Shown: positions 1 through 8,869, counted from the first letter of the stretch. The stretch is 64,000 nucleotides of DNA from an uncultured Paenibacillaceae bacterium (GCA_913056365.1 CAJXLT010000002.1:310001-374000); one strand, 5' to 3'. A program made the numbers and translations. The notes: generated from the sequence alone by a model not told the origin.

Positions 1-147
1 AAAAAGTCGGCGGGGCGTAAAATGGTTGGTTGTACATACGCTGACTAGTAGAATGAGACAAATCGTATACACATATTGATAAGTTAGCGTAGTGAATGGT
101 GGTAGAGGTTTCCACACACAGTGTATATAATAAGGAGGCTGTGAAGT

Positions 148-1698
148 TTGGGAATAAGAACTCCCAGAAGAACTGCACTTGATGCGACACTCCGTCCTGC
201 CGGAGCGATCTCAATTGCTTCGGACTTAGGAACTTGCTTAACGAATGGATTTAGAACCATTGTGATCGGAGAGGATTTCGCCCCCCTGCCAGGAGCTGTC
301 ATTCGATATCAAATCGTGGAAGGACCATTGCAATTTGGTTGTGATGGAATAGTACGAAAAACCGTTGAAGTAAAAACTGGTGAAAGAGGAATCGCAAGTG
401 TTGACGCGATGTTTACAAGCATCGGTTCCGCAGTAATCCTGGCAGAGATAAAGGATGACCCCTTTCAGACCTTGTTCTTTCATGCTCGGACTCAAGATGT
501 CACGAACCGAATATATATTTACTCTGACCCGACGTATCCTGTAGATCCTGGAATGATCACAATACGCATCGTTGCTCTAGACTCCCGACTACTTCCTGTT
601 CATGGAGCGAACCTTGCATTGTCTGCTACAACCGGTGTTGATACAAGTATAGAGGGCTCTGTTAGGGAACTGGGAAATGGAGAATATGAAGGCAGGCTGC
701 AAACGAATCTTGCAGGCGATTGGATATTGCATGTTCAAGATCGAGATACAGGGATAACCGCAAATCAATGTATTCATATGCTTCCTGGAGAACCGCAACA
801 ATTTCAGCTTCTTGGCGAAACCGACCCCCGCGTTCGGCAACCATTTAGCGAAATTGTATTGCGTGTACAATTGGAGGACCGATTCGGTAATGTGCTTGAC
901 CCACATCGCATTCGTGCAAATACTAACGGATTACCCCTCTCTCCACAGACCCTAGTGAATGGAGAAGCCCGATATCTTGTCAGATTTATCGGGTCCGGGG
1001 ATGTGCTTGTTGAATTTTCCGATATTCAAACCAATGTAACCCTTCAACGAACGATTAACTTCTCAGCTGCTTGGCTTGATGTCCCAGACTCTGTTAATGT
1101 CGGGGAAATATTCAGAACCATTCTGTATGGAATTCCTCGCCCGAATTCACCTGTTCAATCATCATTGATTGACATCAATTTCATGCCAGATTTAGTCTCC
1201 TTTCATAGTCAAGCCCCGCCTCCTCCAGGTGGCCCGCTACTCTCAACTTCTATTAGCCGCGGCAATGACACAATCACCATTTCTGCGGAGGCAGAGGAAC
1301 CGATTGCGGCACAAAACTTTCCTAATGGCATCCCCCTCGTCACGCTTTTTTGGTCATGTTTGGGGGAAGGAGTGTCTTGTTTTACGACAAGTGTGAATCA
1401 GCCTGTCGAACCGACTCCTGAGCCAACACCAGGAGCTACTCTTGGACCTACGACAGGACCGATTCCTGAACCGACTCTCGGAGCGACACCTGAACCGACT
1501 CCTGAACCGACTCCCGAACCGACTCCCGAACCGACTCCTGAACCGACTCCCGAACCGACTCCCGAACCGACTCCCGAACCGACTCCCGAACCAACTCCCG
1601 AACCGACTCCTGAACCGACTCCCGAACCGACTCCCGAACCGACTCCCGAACCGACTCCCGAACCGACTCCCGAACCAACTACGCCGCCAATTGTCTAA
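148..1698 (+). CDS. Beta-sandwich (Ig/cohesin-like) protein with a long PEPT-repeat tail
   Basis: A 516-residue protein that I do not recognise as a named family. The start is TTG at 148, nine bases after a strong AAGGAGG at 132-138; a GTG at 141 is in another frame. There is no N-terminal signal peptide. Residues about 120-210 read like a bacterial Ig-like domain, and residues about 308-420 resemble a cohesin-type beta-sandwich, with the pattern [10 protein letters not shown] after a VGEIF strand. The C-terminus is a proline/threonine/glutamate-rich stalk that ends in sixteen PEPT units. Such stalks usually extend proteins from a surface, but no LPXTG or SLH anchor is present. It lies 22 bases upstream of the metzincin gene and is probably co-transcribed with it. 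Domain assignments are inferred from pattern only. Confidence 0.75.
   Translation: MGIRTPRRTALDATLRPAGAISIASDLGTCLTNGFRTIVIGEDFAPLPGAVIRYQIVEGPLQFGCDGIVRKTVEVKTGERGIASVDAMFTSIGSAVILAEIKDDPFQTLFFHARTQDVTNRIYIYSDPTYPVDPGMITIRIVALDSRLLPVHGANLALSATTGVDTSIEGSVRELGNGEYEGRLQTNLAGDWILHVQDRDTGITANQCIHMLPGEPQQFQLLGETDPRVRQPFSEIVLRVQLEDRFGNVLDPHRIRANTNGLPLSPQTLVNGEARYLVRFIGSGDVLVEFSDIQTNVTLQRTINFSAAWLDVPDSVNVGEIFRTILYGIPRPNSPVQSSLIDINFMPDLVSFHSQAPPPPGGPLLSTSISRGNDTITISAEAEEPIAAQNFPNGIPLVTLFWSCLGEGVSCFTTSVNQPVEPTPEPTPGATLGPTTGPIPEPTLGATPEPTPEPTPEPTPEPTPEPTPEPTPEPTPEPTPEPTPEPTPEPTPEPTPEPTPEPTPEPTPEPTTPPIV
1489..1680 (+). repeat. Tandem repeat, 16 units of 12 bp (PEPT stalk)
   Basis: Sixteen consecutive 12-base units of the form CCYGAACCRACT, in frame, each encoding Pro-Glu-Pro-Thr. 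Units differ only at a silent third-position C/T in the first codon and at CCG/CCA. The near identity at DNA level implies recent expansion or ongoing slippage. Because the unit is a multiple of three, copy number would change stalk length without breaking the frame. Confidence 0.97.
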
Positions 1699-1720
1699 AG
1701 TTTGAAAGGAGTGGATAGTA

Positions 1721-2374
1721 GTGCCCAGTAGATCCGGTAGGTGTACGATCCAGAAAAGGAGAAATGTCCGATGTATGTGTATTAATATTATTTATAGGCA
1801 GGGAGACTATGATGCTATTGCAGTGGTTGAGTCCAATCTACTTGAAGAATCCATCCGGCGAATCATTAATTCGAATTTCGAAAAGTGTTGTCCCCTTATT
1901 AGAACGGAAGTCTCAACCTGCGTACTAAATCCAACAGACTGGACAAAAGCCATAACACCAATAACACAAGCCGGTTCAGATGAACCTGCACTCTCTTCAG
2001 ATGACGATTTCAATAATCTATTTGAGACGGAACAAATACAATCATGCCTGATTGATTCGTGCCTTAACATTGTATTAATAAGATTTAATGAAATAACCAA
2101 AGATGGAATTCAAGTGTCTGGCAAAGCCACTACAGGCGGTAATCTCTCTGCCATCGATCCTGTTCGGGTATTTGAACACGCTGATACAATTCCTGCACAC
2201 GAGGCAGGACACGCACTCGGCTTGGATCACGTGAATGATGTGAACAATTTAATGAATAGTTCCCTCCCGGTCGGAACGGAACTTACTACCGAACAATGCG
2301 ATATCATTTTTGACAACATCGATCGATTTGCATGCCCACCCCGAAGAGTGGGCAGAGGTATTCTTCGCAGATAA
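1721..2374 (+). CDS. Metzincin-type zinc metalloprotease
   Basis: A 217-residue protein starting at GTG 1721, preceded by GAAAGGAG. The zinc site is textbook metzincin: HEAGHALGLDH (His160, Glu161, His164, His170), followed eight residues later by a Met-turn methionine (Met178, in NNLMN). This places it near the matrixin/M10-like proteases, although its N-terminal two thirds match no family I can name. Eight cysteines are scattered through the chain, which would suit an extracellular or disulfide-bonded protein, but no signal peptide or prodomain cysteine switch is visible. It directly follows the PEPT-stalk gene and probably shares its mRNA; the pair may act together on an extracellular substrate (inference). 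Fold and zinc site are secure, substrate unknown. Confidence 0.85.
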   Translation: MPSRSGRCTIQKRRNVRCMCINIIYRQGDYDAIAVVESNLLEESIRRIINSNFEKCCPLIRTEVSTCVLNPTDWTKAITPITQAGSDEPALSSDDDFNNLFETEQIQSCLIDSCLNIVLIRFNEITKDGIQVSGKATTGGNLSAIDPVRVFEHADTIPAHEAGHALGLDHVNDVNNLMNSSLPVGTELTTEQCDIIFDNIDRFACPPRRVGRGILRR

Positions 2375-2581
2375 TTAGGATATGTTTCTATTTATAGTGA
2401 CTATACCTTTCATATACATATTTATGAGTATTCTTATTTACAGTTTCGCTACACGGCAGAGTTATAGGACAAATTGTAGACCTACCCTTGATCGTATCGC
2501 CCTACACTAAGAAGAGTGAAATAAGCGTTCGTCCCCAAAATGTCCCCAATAATGACTTTGGCAGGTGCTACATCCCTAGAC

Positions 2582-2614
2582 AAAAAGAAAAGAAGCCTTA
2601 CATATCAAGGCTTC
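2582..2614 (-). terminator. Intrinsic terminator of tRNA-Val
   Basis: On the minus strand GAAGCCTT pairs with AAGGCTTC (2592-2599 with 2607-2614) around a 7-base loop and is followed by a T-rich tract. It lies just past the 3' end of the tRNA. Confidence 0.85.
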
Positions 2615-2621
2615 CCGGCTA

Positions 2622-2694
2622 TGACCTGTAGTGGGCTCGAACCACTGACCCCCACCCTGTCAAGATGGTGCTCTCCCAGCTGAGCTAACAGGTC
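2622..2694 (-). tRNA. tRNA-Val (GAC)
   Basis: A full 73-base cloverleaf: acceptor GACCTGT/ACAGGTC with discriminator A, D stem GCTC/GAGC, anticodon stem CCATC/GGTGG with loop TTGACAG (anticodon GAC), T stem AGTGG/CCACT with loop TTCGAGC. The CCA end is not encoded. It stands alone with its own terminator. Its 3' end faces the two unusual genes at 148-2374, the side on which tRNA-targeted elements integrate. Confidence 0.95.
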
Positions 2695-2904
2695 TTATGA
2701 AAGTGACAAGTGTTATCTTAGCAAGGAAATTCGGAAAAGTCAAGAATGAACTTATATCGGGTACTTATGCTGTATACACCCGTATACACGCCACGGCACA
2801 CTATGTTTTAAAGAGGGCTGTCATCGTATTAGAGCAACTGTACAAATAACCTCGCCTGCTAAAGTGCAAGCGAGGTTTCAGATTATGTGGCAGATCAATA
2901 GATC

Positions 2905-3009
2905 GATTATGAGTATCAATCTGCTTTCAAGCAACTGAACTCGGAAGAATTGCCGAAATATGCTCCTGTCACATGTGTTATGGATACTCCTGCCCTTATT
3001 TATGGGTAG
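2905..3009 (+). pseudogene. C-terminal fragment of a decayed protein gene
   Basis: A 34-codon stretch beginning DYEYQSAFKQLNSEELPKYA and ending in a TAG at 3007 reads like a genuine protein C-terminus: balanced composition, amphipathic start, typical codon use. An in-frame stop at 2899 cuts it off upstream and no start codon with a ribosome site exists. I cannot name the parent family. The last bases overlap the first palindromic element, which may have truncated the gene. Confidence 0.35.
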
Positions 3010-3163
3010 CAAAGTAACTAATTTACTCGAAAATATCACAAATGAGCTCATTTATTACCCAACTACCTATAATAGTGGAAGCCAGCTTCCCGATTAATGG
3101 TAGTTGGGTAACTAATCACGAGAATCGCCCAACATTCGTATAAATTAAGGGAAGTTGCTACCC
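3004..3163. repeat. Inverted pair of palindromic intergenic elements
   Basis: Two elements of about 65 bp lie head to head. The first runs from GGGTAGCAA (3004) to TTACCCAACTACC (3055-3067), the second from GGTAGTTGGGTAA (3099-3111) to TTGCTACCC (3155-3163). The inner arms form a perfect 13-bp inverted repeat and the outer arms a perfect 9-bp one; the spacer contains a further small inverted repeat (GGAAG/CTTCC). The nested layout resembles the element at 53083-53282. Confidence 0.8.
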
Positions 3164-3186
3164 ATAATAAACGGTACTAGTATCTA

Positions 3187-3450
3187 TAAATGCTGCAAGA
3201 ATGCGAAAGTCCTACATGCCCGCGAAGAGCCGCCAAGGATACTAATGCCGTGAGGATGCGAGAGACGTACATGCCAACGGGGGACACGAAGGTTACTAAG
3301 GTCGCGAGAGGTCCGATTGCCAAGAGTGACACAAAAGTCGAGAATGTTACTTAAGCCGTGCGCGATCCGATTGCCGCAAGGAGGCAAAAGTTACTTAGAT
3401 CGCATGAGGTCCGGTTGCCGCAAGAGACTCGATTACAACGAGGACGCACG
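3187..3450. repeat. Degenerate tandem repeat, about 45-55 bp period
   Basis: About five diverged units follow each other, each ending in a variant of GTTACTTAG/GATACTAA and carrying a core like GCCGYGAGRATGCGAG..TACATGCC or GAGGTCCGRTTGCCGCAAG. Similarity between neighbours is easy to see but unit borders drift. No coding role is apparent. Confidence 0.5.
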
Positions 3451-3563
3451 CGACGTATACGCCACACGGGAGGCGCATGCTGCGTACGCGAATCCCACGC
3501 GACCCCCGAGCCGCTCAAGCAGCACGATCACAGTTCTCACCGATGAACCGACCGGCTCACGAC

Positions 3564-3836
3564 TCACACCCGAGCCGCCCACATGGAGCCGTCGGGATGC
3601 GGGCAGTCCCGCTCGGTCAGCTTGGCGCGGACCTGCACGATGCAGCCGCAATAGCGGCATGTGTGTGATGCGATCAAGGCGGGGCACTGTTGGCAAGCAT
3701 TGATTCGCTCCGCGTATTGCGCGTCGTCCACACAATCGAATGCGTCGGTCAGCTTATCCAGCATGCGCTGAATCTGCTCCTCGCTTACATGGATGTCCCG
3801 CTCACAGCCTTTGCAACCGTTAGAGGTTCTGCTCAT
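3564..3836 (-). CDS. DUF6171-like small cysteine-rich protein
   Basis: A 90-residue soluble protein with an N-terminal CKGC pair (residues about 8-11) and further CQQC, CRYCGC and DCP cysteines, the pattern of small zinc-binding proteins. The sequence recalls the DUF6171 family, whose members share a central CxxCxxC block and a VRAKL motif; here CRYCGCIVQVRAKL is present. Function is unknown. The start ATG at 3836 lies only 16 bases after the stop of the arabinofuranosidase gene, with AAGGTG upstream, so both are probably on one mRNA; it need not share a pathway. Confidence 0.8.
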   Translation of the reverse strand: MSRTSNGCKGCERDIHVSEEQIQRMLDKLTDAFDCVDDAQYAERINACQQCPALIASHTCRYCGCIVQVRAKLTERDCPHPDGSMWAARV

Positions 3837-3852
3837 AACAGGTCACCGCACC

Positions 3853-5337
3853 TTACGGCTGGAGCTCCAGCACGACGACAGACATCGCTGGAAGCTGTAT
3901 ACGCAGCTGATCTCCATCGATCTCCCATGCATCGAAGGCCTCGGGACGAATACGGTCAGGCTGCTCGAATGTGTTGTGCCCTTGCATCTCCGCAGCAGTC
4001 AGTACGCGTCCGGTCACGTTACCCATTGCAGCTATCCCCCGTACAGACAAGTCAACTGCTGCTCCTTCGTTCGGATCAATGTTGCACAAGCTGATGTGTA
4101 CGTTGCCACCTGCCTGCTTGGATGCTGATGCAGATATCTTCGGAAGAGTCTTGCCGCCGAAGTCATAATTATCACCTTCAACCGAGATGGCCAGTGCTTC
4201 CGCATCCTGATGCACCTTGAACATCTCGAACACGTGATACGTTGGCGTGAGCAGCATCTTGTCCCCTTCTGTTAGCACCATCGCTTGCAACACATTGACC
4301 ATCTGAGCGATGTTGGCCATATGCACACGGTCACAATGCCTATGGAATATATGAAAGTGCACTCCAGCAACTAACGCGTCGCGCATTGTATTCTGCTGAT
4401 ACAGGAATCCAGGATTGGTGCCTGGCTCTACGAGGAACCACGTCCCCCATTCGTCGACGATCAAGCCTACCCGCTTGTCCGGATCATATTGATCCATAAT
4501 CGATGTATGTCGGCTAATCAGCGTATCCATATAGTAAGACTTCTCCATCGTTTCGAACCAATCTGCTTCGTCGAATGCAGTCGCCGACTTCTTATGCTCG
4601 AAGGTTCCCGCAACAGTGTAGTTGTGCAAGCTGACACCGTCCATCAGATGAGCAGCTTCCTTCATCATCACTTCCATCCAATGGTAGTCGTCTACATTAG
4701 GTCCGCCAGCAATCTTATACAACTTATTGTCTCCGTAATTGCGGGCGTATGTCTGGTAACGGCGGTATTCGTCAGTATAATACTCAGCGCGCATATTGCC
4801 GCCGCAGCCCCAGTTCTCATTGCCAACGCCGAAGTACTTCAGCTTCCATGGCTTCTCGCGACCGTTCTCCTTGCGCCAGTTCGCCATTGGCGATTCGCCG
4901 TCGAAGGTCATATATTCTACCCATTCAGACATTTCCTGTACCGTGCCGCTGCCTACATTGCCGCAGATATACGGCTCTGTTCCAAGCAGCTCACACAGAT
5001 CGAAGAATTCATGTGTGCCGAAGTGATTGTTCTCCACCACACCGCCCCAATGAGTGTTGACCATGCGCTTACGGTGTTCCTTCGGTCCTACGCCGTCCTT
5101 CCAATGATACTCATCGGCGAAGCAGCCGCCCGGCCATCGCAGAACTGGAATCTGCAGCTTCTTCAGCGCTTCAATGACGTCGTTGCGAATCCCCTTCGTA
5201 TTCGGTATGGAGGAATCCTCACCTACCCACAGCCCTTCATAAATACAGCGACCCAGATGCTCAGCGAACTGCCCATAAATATGCTTACTAATTTTCCCTT
5301 CTACAATATCCGTATTGATGATAATTCGATTGTGCAT
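3853..5337 (-). CDS. abfA: Alpha-L-arabinofuranosidase, family GH51
   Basis: A 494-residue intracellular enzyme (EC 3.2.1.55) that releases terminal arabinose from arabinoxylan and arabinan oligosaccharides. The N-terminus ([20 protein letters not shown]) and [15 protein letters not shown] are signatures of the GH51 TIM barrel. The acid/base is Glu174 in GNENWG and the nucleophile Glu296 in VDEWGTW. A C-terminal beta-sandwich follows. No signal peptide, as usual in Bacilli, where imported oligosaccharides are cleaved inside the cell. ATG 5337 has AGGGAGGAA upstream. It is the third enzyme in a minus-strand group with uxuA and uxuB. Together they suit degradation of glucuronoarabinoxylan side chains. 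Confidence 0.95.
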   Translation of the reverse strand: MHNRIIINTDIVEGKISKHIYGQFAEHLGRCIYEGLWVGEDSSIPNTKGIRNDVIEALKKLQIPVLRWPGGCFADEYHWKDGVGPKEHRKRMVNTHWGGVVENNHFGTHEFFDLCELLGTEPYICGNVGSGTVQEMSEWVEYMTFDGESPMANWRKENGREKPWKLKYFGVGNENWGCGGNMRAEYYTDEYRRYQTYARNYGDNKLYKIAGGPNVDDYHWMEVMMKEAAHLMDGVSLHNYTVAGTFEHKKSATAFDEADWFETMEKSYYMDTLISRHTSIMDQYDPDKRVGLIVDEWGTWFLVEPGTNPGFLYQQNTMRDALVAGVHFHIFHRHCDRVHMANIAQMVNVLQAMVLTEGDKMLLTPTYHVFEMFKVHQDAEALAISVEGDNYDFGGKTLPKISASASKQAGGNVHISLCNIDPNEGAAVDLSVRGIAAMGNVTGRVLTAAEMQGHNTFEQPDRIRPEAFDAWEIDGDQLRIQLPAMSVVVLELQP

Positions 5338-5537
5338 GGTGTTCCTCCCTATTCTCGGTAGTGGTGTAGTGTTCCTGCAACGGTGACCTAGTCGATCGAA
5401 CCGAGCTCTGGCATTCCCAACTGGTCACACCAGCGCCATTGTTCGTCCCAACGTATTCGTCACAGGCGAAGTCAATCCCTGCAAGCATATAACATTGTAC
5501 ATCTCGCTTCCATGAAGCAGCTATGCTGCAACAGACG

Positions 5538-6386
5538 CTAGACGCCTGAATATGCCATGAATCCGCCATCGACCGGAACTGTAATGCCTGTTACGAAGCC
5601 GGACATACTCTCATCGGCGAGCCATAATAAAGTACCTAATAAATCATTGGGATCACCGAATCGCTTCATCGGTGTCTGTGACATGATCTTCTCCGAACGC
5701 GGGGTCAAGGAACCGTCCTCATTCGTGAGCAGTGTCCTGTTCTGATCGGTGAGGAAGAAGCCCGGCGCTATCGCATTGACTCGTATGCCAGCAGGCGCCA
5801 TATGTACAGACATCCATTGTGTAAAGTTGTTGATCGCTGCTTTGGCTGCGCTGTATGCTGGAACTTTCGTCATCGGGCTGTATGCGCTCATTGACGAAAT
5901 ATTGATCACAGTCGCACCCTGCTTGTTAATCATCTGTTTGGCGAATACTTGTGTCGGGACCAACGTCCCGATAAAGTTCACATCGAAGACAGAGCCGAAG
6001 TTATCCTTCTCCATATCGAAAAAGGACATCACGTTCGGGTCATCTACATCCTCTGGGCGGAATGTCTCTGCCGTTGTGCTCGCCTTCGGATGATTGCCTC
6101 CGGCTCCGTTAACGAGAATATCACACGGACCGAATGTATTCGTTATTTGCTCATTGGCGCGCTTGACCTGCTCAACATCCAGCACATCACAAGCTACTGC
6201 AATCGCGTCCCCTCCATTGCTCCGAATGGTCTGTGCAACAGCCTCACCCTTCTCGGCTGTGCGATTCACGATCGCCACCTTCACGCCTTGTCGGCCAAGC
6301 TCTATAGCCATCGCGCCGCACAGGACACCGCCGCCTCCTGTTACTACTGCGACTTTGCCTTTCAATTGCTCATGAATAGGTATCAT
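5538..6386 (-). CDS. uxuB: SDR-type D-mannonate oxidoreductase (fructuronate reductase)
   Basis: A 282-residue short-chain dehydrogenase expected to interconvert D-fructuronate and D-mannonate with NAD(H), one step before UxuA. Its Rossmann motif is [10 protein letters not shown], characteristic of this subfamily, and the catalytic set is Ser in INISSMSAY, Tyr-x3-Lys in PAYSAAKAA, and an NGAGG motif. The start chosen is ATG 6386, which overlaps the uxuA stop as ATGA and has AGGGGAG eight bases upstream; a start 48 bases earlier would lie inside uxuA without a ribosome site. This is the SDR enzyme of Bacilli, not the unrelated E. coli UxuB. Direction and substrate are inferred from context. 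Confidence 0.88.
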   Translation of the reverse strand: MIPIHEQLKGKVAVVTGGGGVLCGAMAIELGRQGVKVAIVNRTAEKGEAVAQTIRSNGGDAIAVACDVLDVEQVKRANEQITNTFGPCDILVNGAGGNHPKASTTAETFRPEDVDDPNVMSFFDMEKDNFGSVFDVNFIGTLVPTQVFAKQMINKQGATVINISSMSAYSPMTKVPAYSAAKAAINNFTQWMSVHMAPAGIRVNAIAPGFFLTDQNRTLLTNEDGSLTPRSEKIMSQTPMKRFGDPNDLLGTLLWLADESMSGFVTGITVPVDGGFMAYSGV

Positions 6387-7459
6387 TGCGCCTCTCCCCT
6401 TTTCGTTCGTTGTAAGGAATCCCATATTCCCCATAAGTACATAATCCCCAATGCGCGATCATACAAGCCGTACCCGGGTCGACAGTGCTCCTCCCATATC
6501 TGCCTGCCGTGATCGGGACGGACGTACCCGCTGAACTGAATGTCGTGCAAGGCTTGCACAACGCCGCATATGTCTACTGTGCCATCGCTTGTGAGATGGG
6601 ATGTCTCGATGAAATCTCCATTGTCATACACCTTAATATTGCGAATATGCACGAACGGAATTCGGTCTGCGAATTCATGAATCATGTCAATGATATCTAT
6701 GGAGCCATTCGCAGATAACGAACCTGTACACAGTGTCAAGCCGTTATATGGGCTGTCCACAAGCTGCAGGATGCGTCGTATGTTATCCATTGAATTGACG
6801 ATGCGCGGCAAGCCGAACAGCGGCCATGGCGGATCATCGGGATGAATGGCCATCCGAATATCGCATTCTTCTGCAACCGGAATCACTTGTTCTAGGAAGT
6901 AACGCAAGTTGTCGCGCAAACGATCTGCGGTCATCCCTTGGTAAGCTTCGAACATCTCGGACAGATGCGCTAACCGCTCGGGCTCCCATCCCGGCATAGA
7001 GAAGGTCGGATTCTCATTAATGCGCCGGATAAGCTCCTCTGGTTGGATGTCGTCCAGTGCCTGTCGATCGAGATACATCGCAGTCGATCCATCTGCCATT
7101 CGCATGTGCAGATCGGTACGTACCCAGTCGAAGATCGGCATGAAGTTGTAGCAGATTGTCTTCACGCCAACATGCGCTAACTTACGAATCGTCCGAATAT
7201 AGCGTTCTATGTACAAATCACGCGAAGGCAAGCCAAGCTTAATATCATCATGAATGTTCACACTTTCCACTACATCAAGGTGAAACCCGTGCTCCTTCGC
7301 TTGATGCTGAATATGTGCAATGTGTTCCTGCGGCCACTCTTCACCTGCTTGCAAATCATGCAAAGCCCATACAATCCCTTCTACGCCAGGAATTTGCCTG
7401 ATCTGTGTCAATGTAACGGTATCATTGCCAGTGCCAAACCAACGGAACACCATTCTCAA
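6383..7459 (-). CDS. uxuA: Mannonate dehydratase
   Basis: A 358-residue enzyme (EC 4.2.1.8) dehydrating D-mannonate to 2-keto-3-deoxygluconate in hexuronate catabolism. The N-terminus [13 protein letters not shown] and the block [13 protein letters not shown] are typical, as is the metal site with [15 protein letters not shown] and VHIRN. Length matches the family. The annotated start is TTG at 7459; an in-frame ATG at 7453 is nine bases from AGGA and is a good alternative, though Bacillus homologues also begin two residues earlier. It overlaps uxuB by four bases (translational coupling). The GntR regulator is 102 bases upstream in the same direction. Confidence 0.95.
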   Translation of the reverse strand: MRMVFRWFGTGNDTVTLTQIRQIPGVEGIVWALHDLQAGEEWPQEHIAHIQHQAKEHGFHLDVVESVNIHDDIKLGLPSRDLYIERYIRTIRKLAHVGVKTICYNFMPIFDWVRTDLHMRMADGSTAMYLDRQALDDIQPEELIRRINENPTFSMPGWEPERLAHLSEMFEAYQGMTADRLRDNLRYFLEQVIPVAEECDIRMAIHPDDPPWPLFGLPRIVNSMDNIRRILQLVDSPYNGLTLCTGSLSANGSIDIIDMIHEFADRIPFVHIRNIKVYDNGDFIETSHLTSDGTVDICGVVQALHDIQFSGYVRPDHGRQIWEEHCRPGYGLYDRALGIMYLWGIWDSLQRTKRGEAQ

Positions 7460-7561
7460 TCGTCCTCACTCCTCACCTATATTCATTCATTCGTCCCTAT
7501 GCATAAACACGAATTTATTCGGGTGAACGCATATAACAATATCCTCTGCAACTGACACCTG

Positions 7562-8305
7562 CTAATCTTCGAAATAATGCGGATATGCAGCACGCAGCTG
7601 CGGAAGATGCGTGTCCAGCTTGCTGAAGTGAGCTTGCAGAACAGCTGTAATTGTCGATTCGTCACCAGCACAGATGCCATCGAGAAGCCGATCATGCTCT
7701 TCAATGAGCTGATCCATCTGATGATTCGCAGTCAAGGACAGGTACCGTACGCGATTCATATGCGCCCGCATATGGTGGATCACTTGCAGCAGTGTCTCAT
7801 TCCCCGTCGTATGCATCACGGTCTTATGAAAGGCTTCATCCCATGCAAGCCACTCTTGGACGTCTTGTTGCTTGGCGGCAATCCGTTGCCGCTCTAGCAA
7901 GTCGCGAAGCTTATGCTCATAATGTGCTGCAATCTGCTCATTCCAATGGCGGGCCGCATAACGGAATGCTCCTTCTTCCAGATGCTCGCGAACGAATCTC
8001 ACCTCCGTCACTTTGCGTATAGAAATAAGCGATATTCTCGTCCCCCGCTGTGGCAATATATCGATCAGAGCCTCGTTCGCGAGCAGACGAAATGCCTCCC
8101 TCACTGGAGTCCGACTCACTTGCAACGACTCCGCAATGACATTCTCATAGATCATCTGACCTGGCTCCAGCTGCAGATGCACAATTTGGTCGCGAAGCTG
8201 CTTGTAGATTTGATCCCCGAGCGTCTTGCGGGGAGTGGGAAGCAGAGTTGGCGGTAGCCGCACTTTGTTAGACGATTTGCCGATCGTTACCCCTTCATGA
8301 ATCAT
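7562..8305 (-). CDS. GntR/FadR-family regulator of the uronate genes
   Basis: A 247-residue one-component repressor. The winged helix lies at about residues 30-95 (LGDQIYKQLRDQIVHLQLEPGQ, then VSRTPVREAFRLLANEALI), and an all-helical FCD ligand domain follows, with metal or ligand residues in DEAFHKTVMHTTGN and EEHDRLLDGI. FCD regulators commonly bind uronates or other carboxylates, and its position directly upstream of uxuA-uxuB supports that. ATG 8305 is preceded by AGGAGG. Its own promoter carries a perfect 14-bp palindrome, so autoregulation is likely. It could be called UxuR-like or ExuR-like, but the effector cannot be read from sequence. Confidence 0.88.
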   Translation of the reverse strand: MIHEGVTIGKSSNKVRLPPTLLPTPRKTLGDQIYKQLRDQIVHLQLEPGQMIYENVIAESLQVSRTPVREAFRLLANEALIDILPQRGTRISLISIRKVTEVRFVREHLEEGAFRYAARHWNEQIAAHYEHKLRDLLERQRIAAKQQDVQEWLAWDEAFHKTVMHTTGNETLLQVIHHMRAHMNRVRYLSLTANHQMDQLIEEHDRLLDGICAGDESTITAVLQAHFSKLDTHLPQLRAAYPHYFED

Positions 8306-8402
8306 AGTTCATCCTCCTTTCCACCAGTTCCTTGCCTGTTCCATATAACTGAATTGCTGTCCTGCGCACAAGGCTTAGTAACGGCCGCCACCTTGCTAGT
8401 AT

Positions 8403-8441
8403 ACTTGTATACAAGTTAATCCATGCATGCACATTTGTCAA
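8403..8441 (-). promoter_or_regulatory. Promoter and GntR-type operator of the uronate regulator
   Basis: On the minus strand a -35 TTGACA (8436-8441) is followed after 17 bases by a weak -10 TAACTT (8413-8418). The perfect palindrome ACTTGTATACAAGT (8403-8416) overlaps the -10. Its TTGTATACAA core fits the half-site style of FadR-subfamily GntR proteins, so bound repressor would block polymerase. Confidence 0.7.
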
Positions 8442-8537
8442 CCGAGATTGACTGTCGTTCTCATACTTGTCAGCATCCACGCCCCTAGTTGCATCTAGTC
8501 AACTGGGTCGAGCGCTTCCGCCAATCATGCCCTCCAG

Positions 8538-8720
8538 TCACTTTCGCTTCGGCTTGTACTGCAAGCAAGGCTGACCGGATGCGCGGAATACAGTCGCAGA
8601 CGGCAACCCGCGAGTCTTGAAGCCGTATGCCTTGCAGCCACGCGGGAAGCGAGCATCCCAAGTGACATAATAATAGGCGCAATGCGTACAGTTCGGCCTG
8701 AATTCGCGTGCCTCTGCCAT
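8538..8720 (-). CDS. Conserved 60-residue cysteine protein of unknown function
   Basis: A 60-residue protein with CTHC near the N-terminus, CKAYGFKTRGLPS in the middle and QPCLQYKPK at the end; the spacing looks like a small zinc-bound fold. I recall similar conserved proteins with the YYVTWD..FPRGCKA.GFKT pattern in many bacteria, without a known role. The start at ATG 8720 is chosen because GAGAGGAG stands about ten bases upstream; the longer reading to 8795 has no ribosome site. It follows the hydrolase gene but an intrinsic terminator separates them, so it may depend on read-through or a promoter in 8721-8790. Confidence 0.75.
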   Translation of the reverse strand: MAEAREFRPNCTHCAYYYVTWDARFPRGCKAYGFKTRGLPSATVFRASGQPCLQYKPKRK

Positions 8721-8792
8721 CTCATCCGGGCTCCTCTCTGTGTGTGCTAGCTCCTGCATGACCGTACATACATAATGTGTCTCATCCCAGCG

Positions 8793-8823
8793 CAAAAGCC
8801 GGCAGGCTCAGAACCCACCGGCT
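8793..8823 (-). terminator. Intrinsic terminator after the hydrolase gene
   Basis: On the minus strand AGCCGG (8818-8823) pairs with CCGGCT (8797-8802), with a second GGG/CC contact inside the loop, followed by TTTTG. It lies 47 bases past the hydrolase stop. Confidence 0.75.
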
Positions 8824-8869
8824 GTACAAGCACCTTCGCGTTGTGCTGCATAGGCTCATGCAACTCCGC

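Larger units (their letters stand above)
2695..3563. other. Gene-free region of about 870 bp with decayed and repetitive sequence
   Basis: I find no intact gene here. It holds a weak hairpin (AACCTCGC at 2848-2855 with GCGAGGTT at 2870-2877), a decayed ORF (2905-3009), an inverted pair of palindromic elements (3004-3163) and a degenerate tandem repeat (about 3187-3450). The frames open over 3317-3735 lack ribosome sites and protein-like composition and run through the repeat. Confidence 0.6.

Noticed and set aside
1442-1705. Arginine/leucine-rich frame (RLPN repeats) over the PEPT tract, and its antisense RESVRESV frame
   Set aside because: These are wrong-frame readings of the 12-bp repeat and have no ribosome site.
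3317-4128. Plus-strand open frames over 3317-4128
   Set aside because: They overlap the tandem repeat, the DUF6171-like gene and the end of abfA on the other strand; composition is Arg/Ser/His-rich and no ribosome site fits.
4489-5361. 290-codon plus-strand frame opposite abfA
   Set aside because: Exact antisense of a well-supported GH51 gene; no start signal and no family resemblance.
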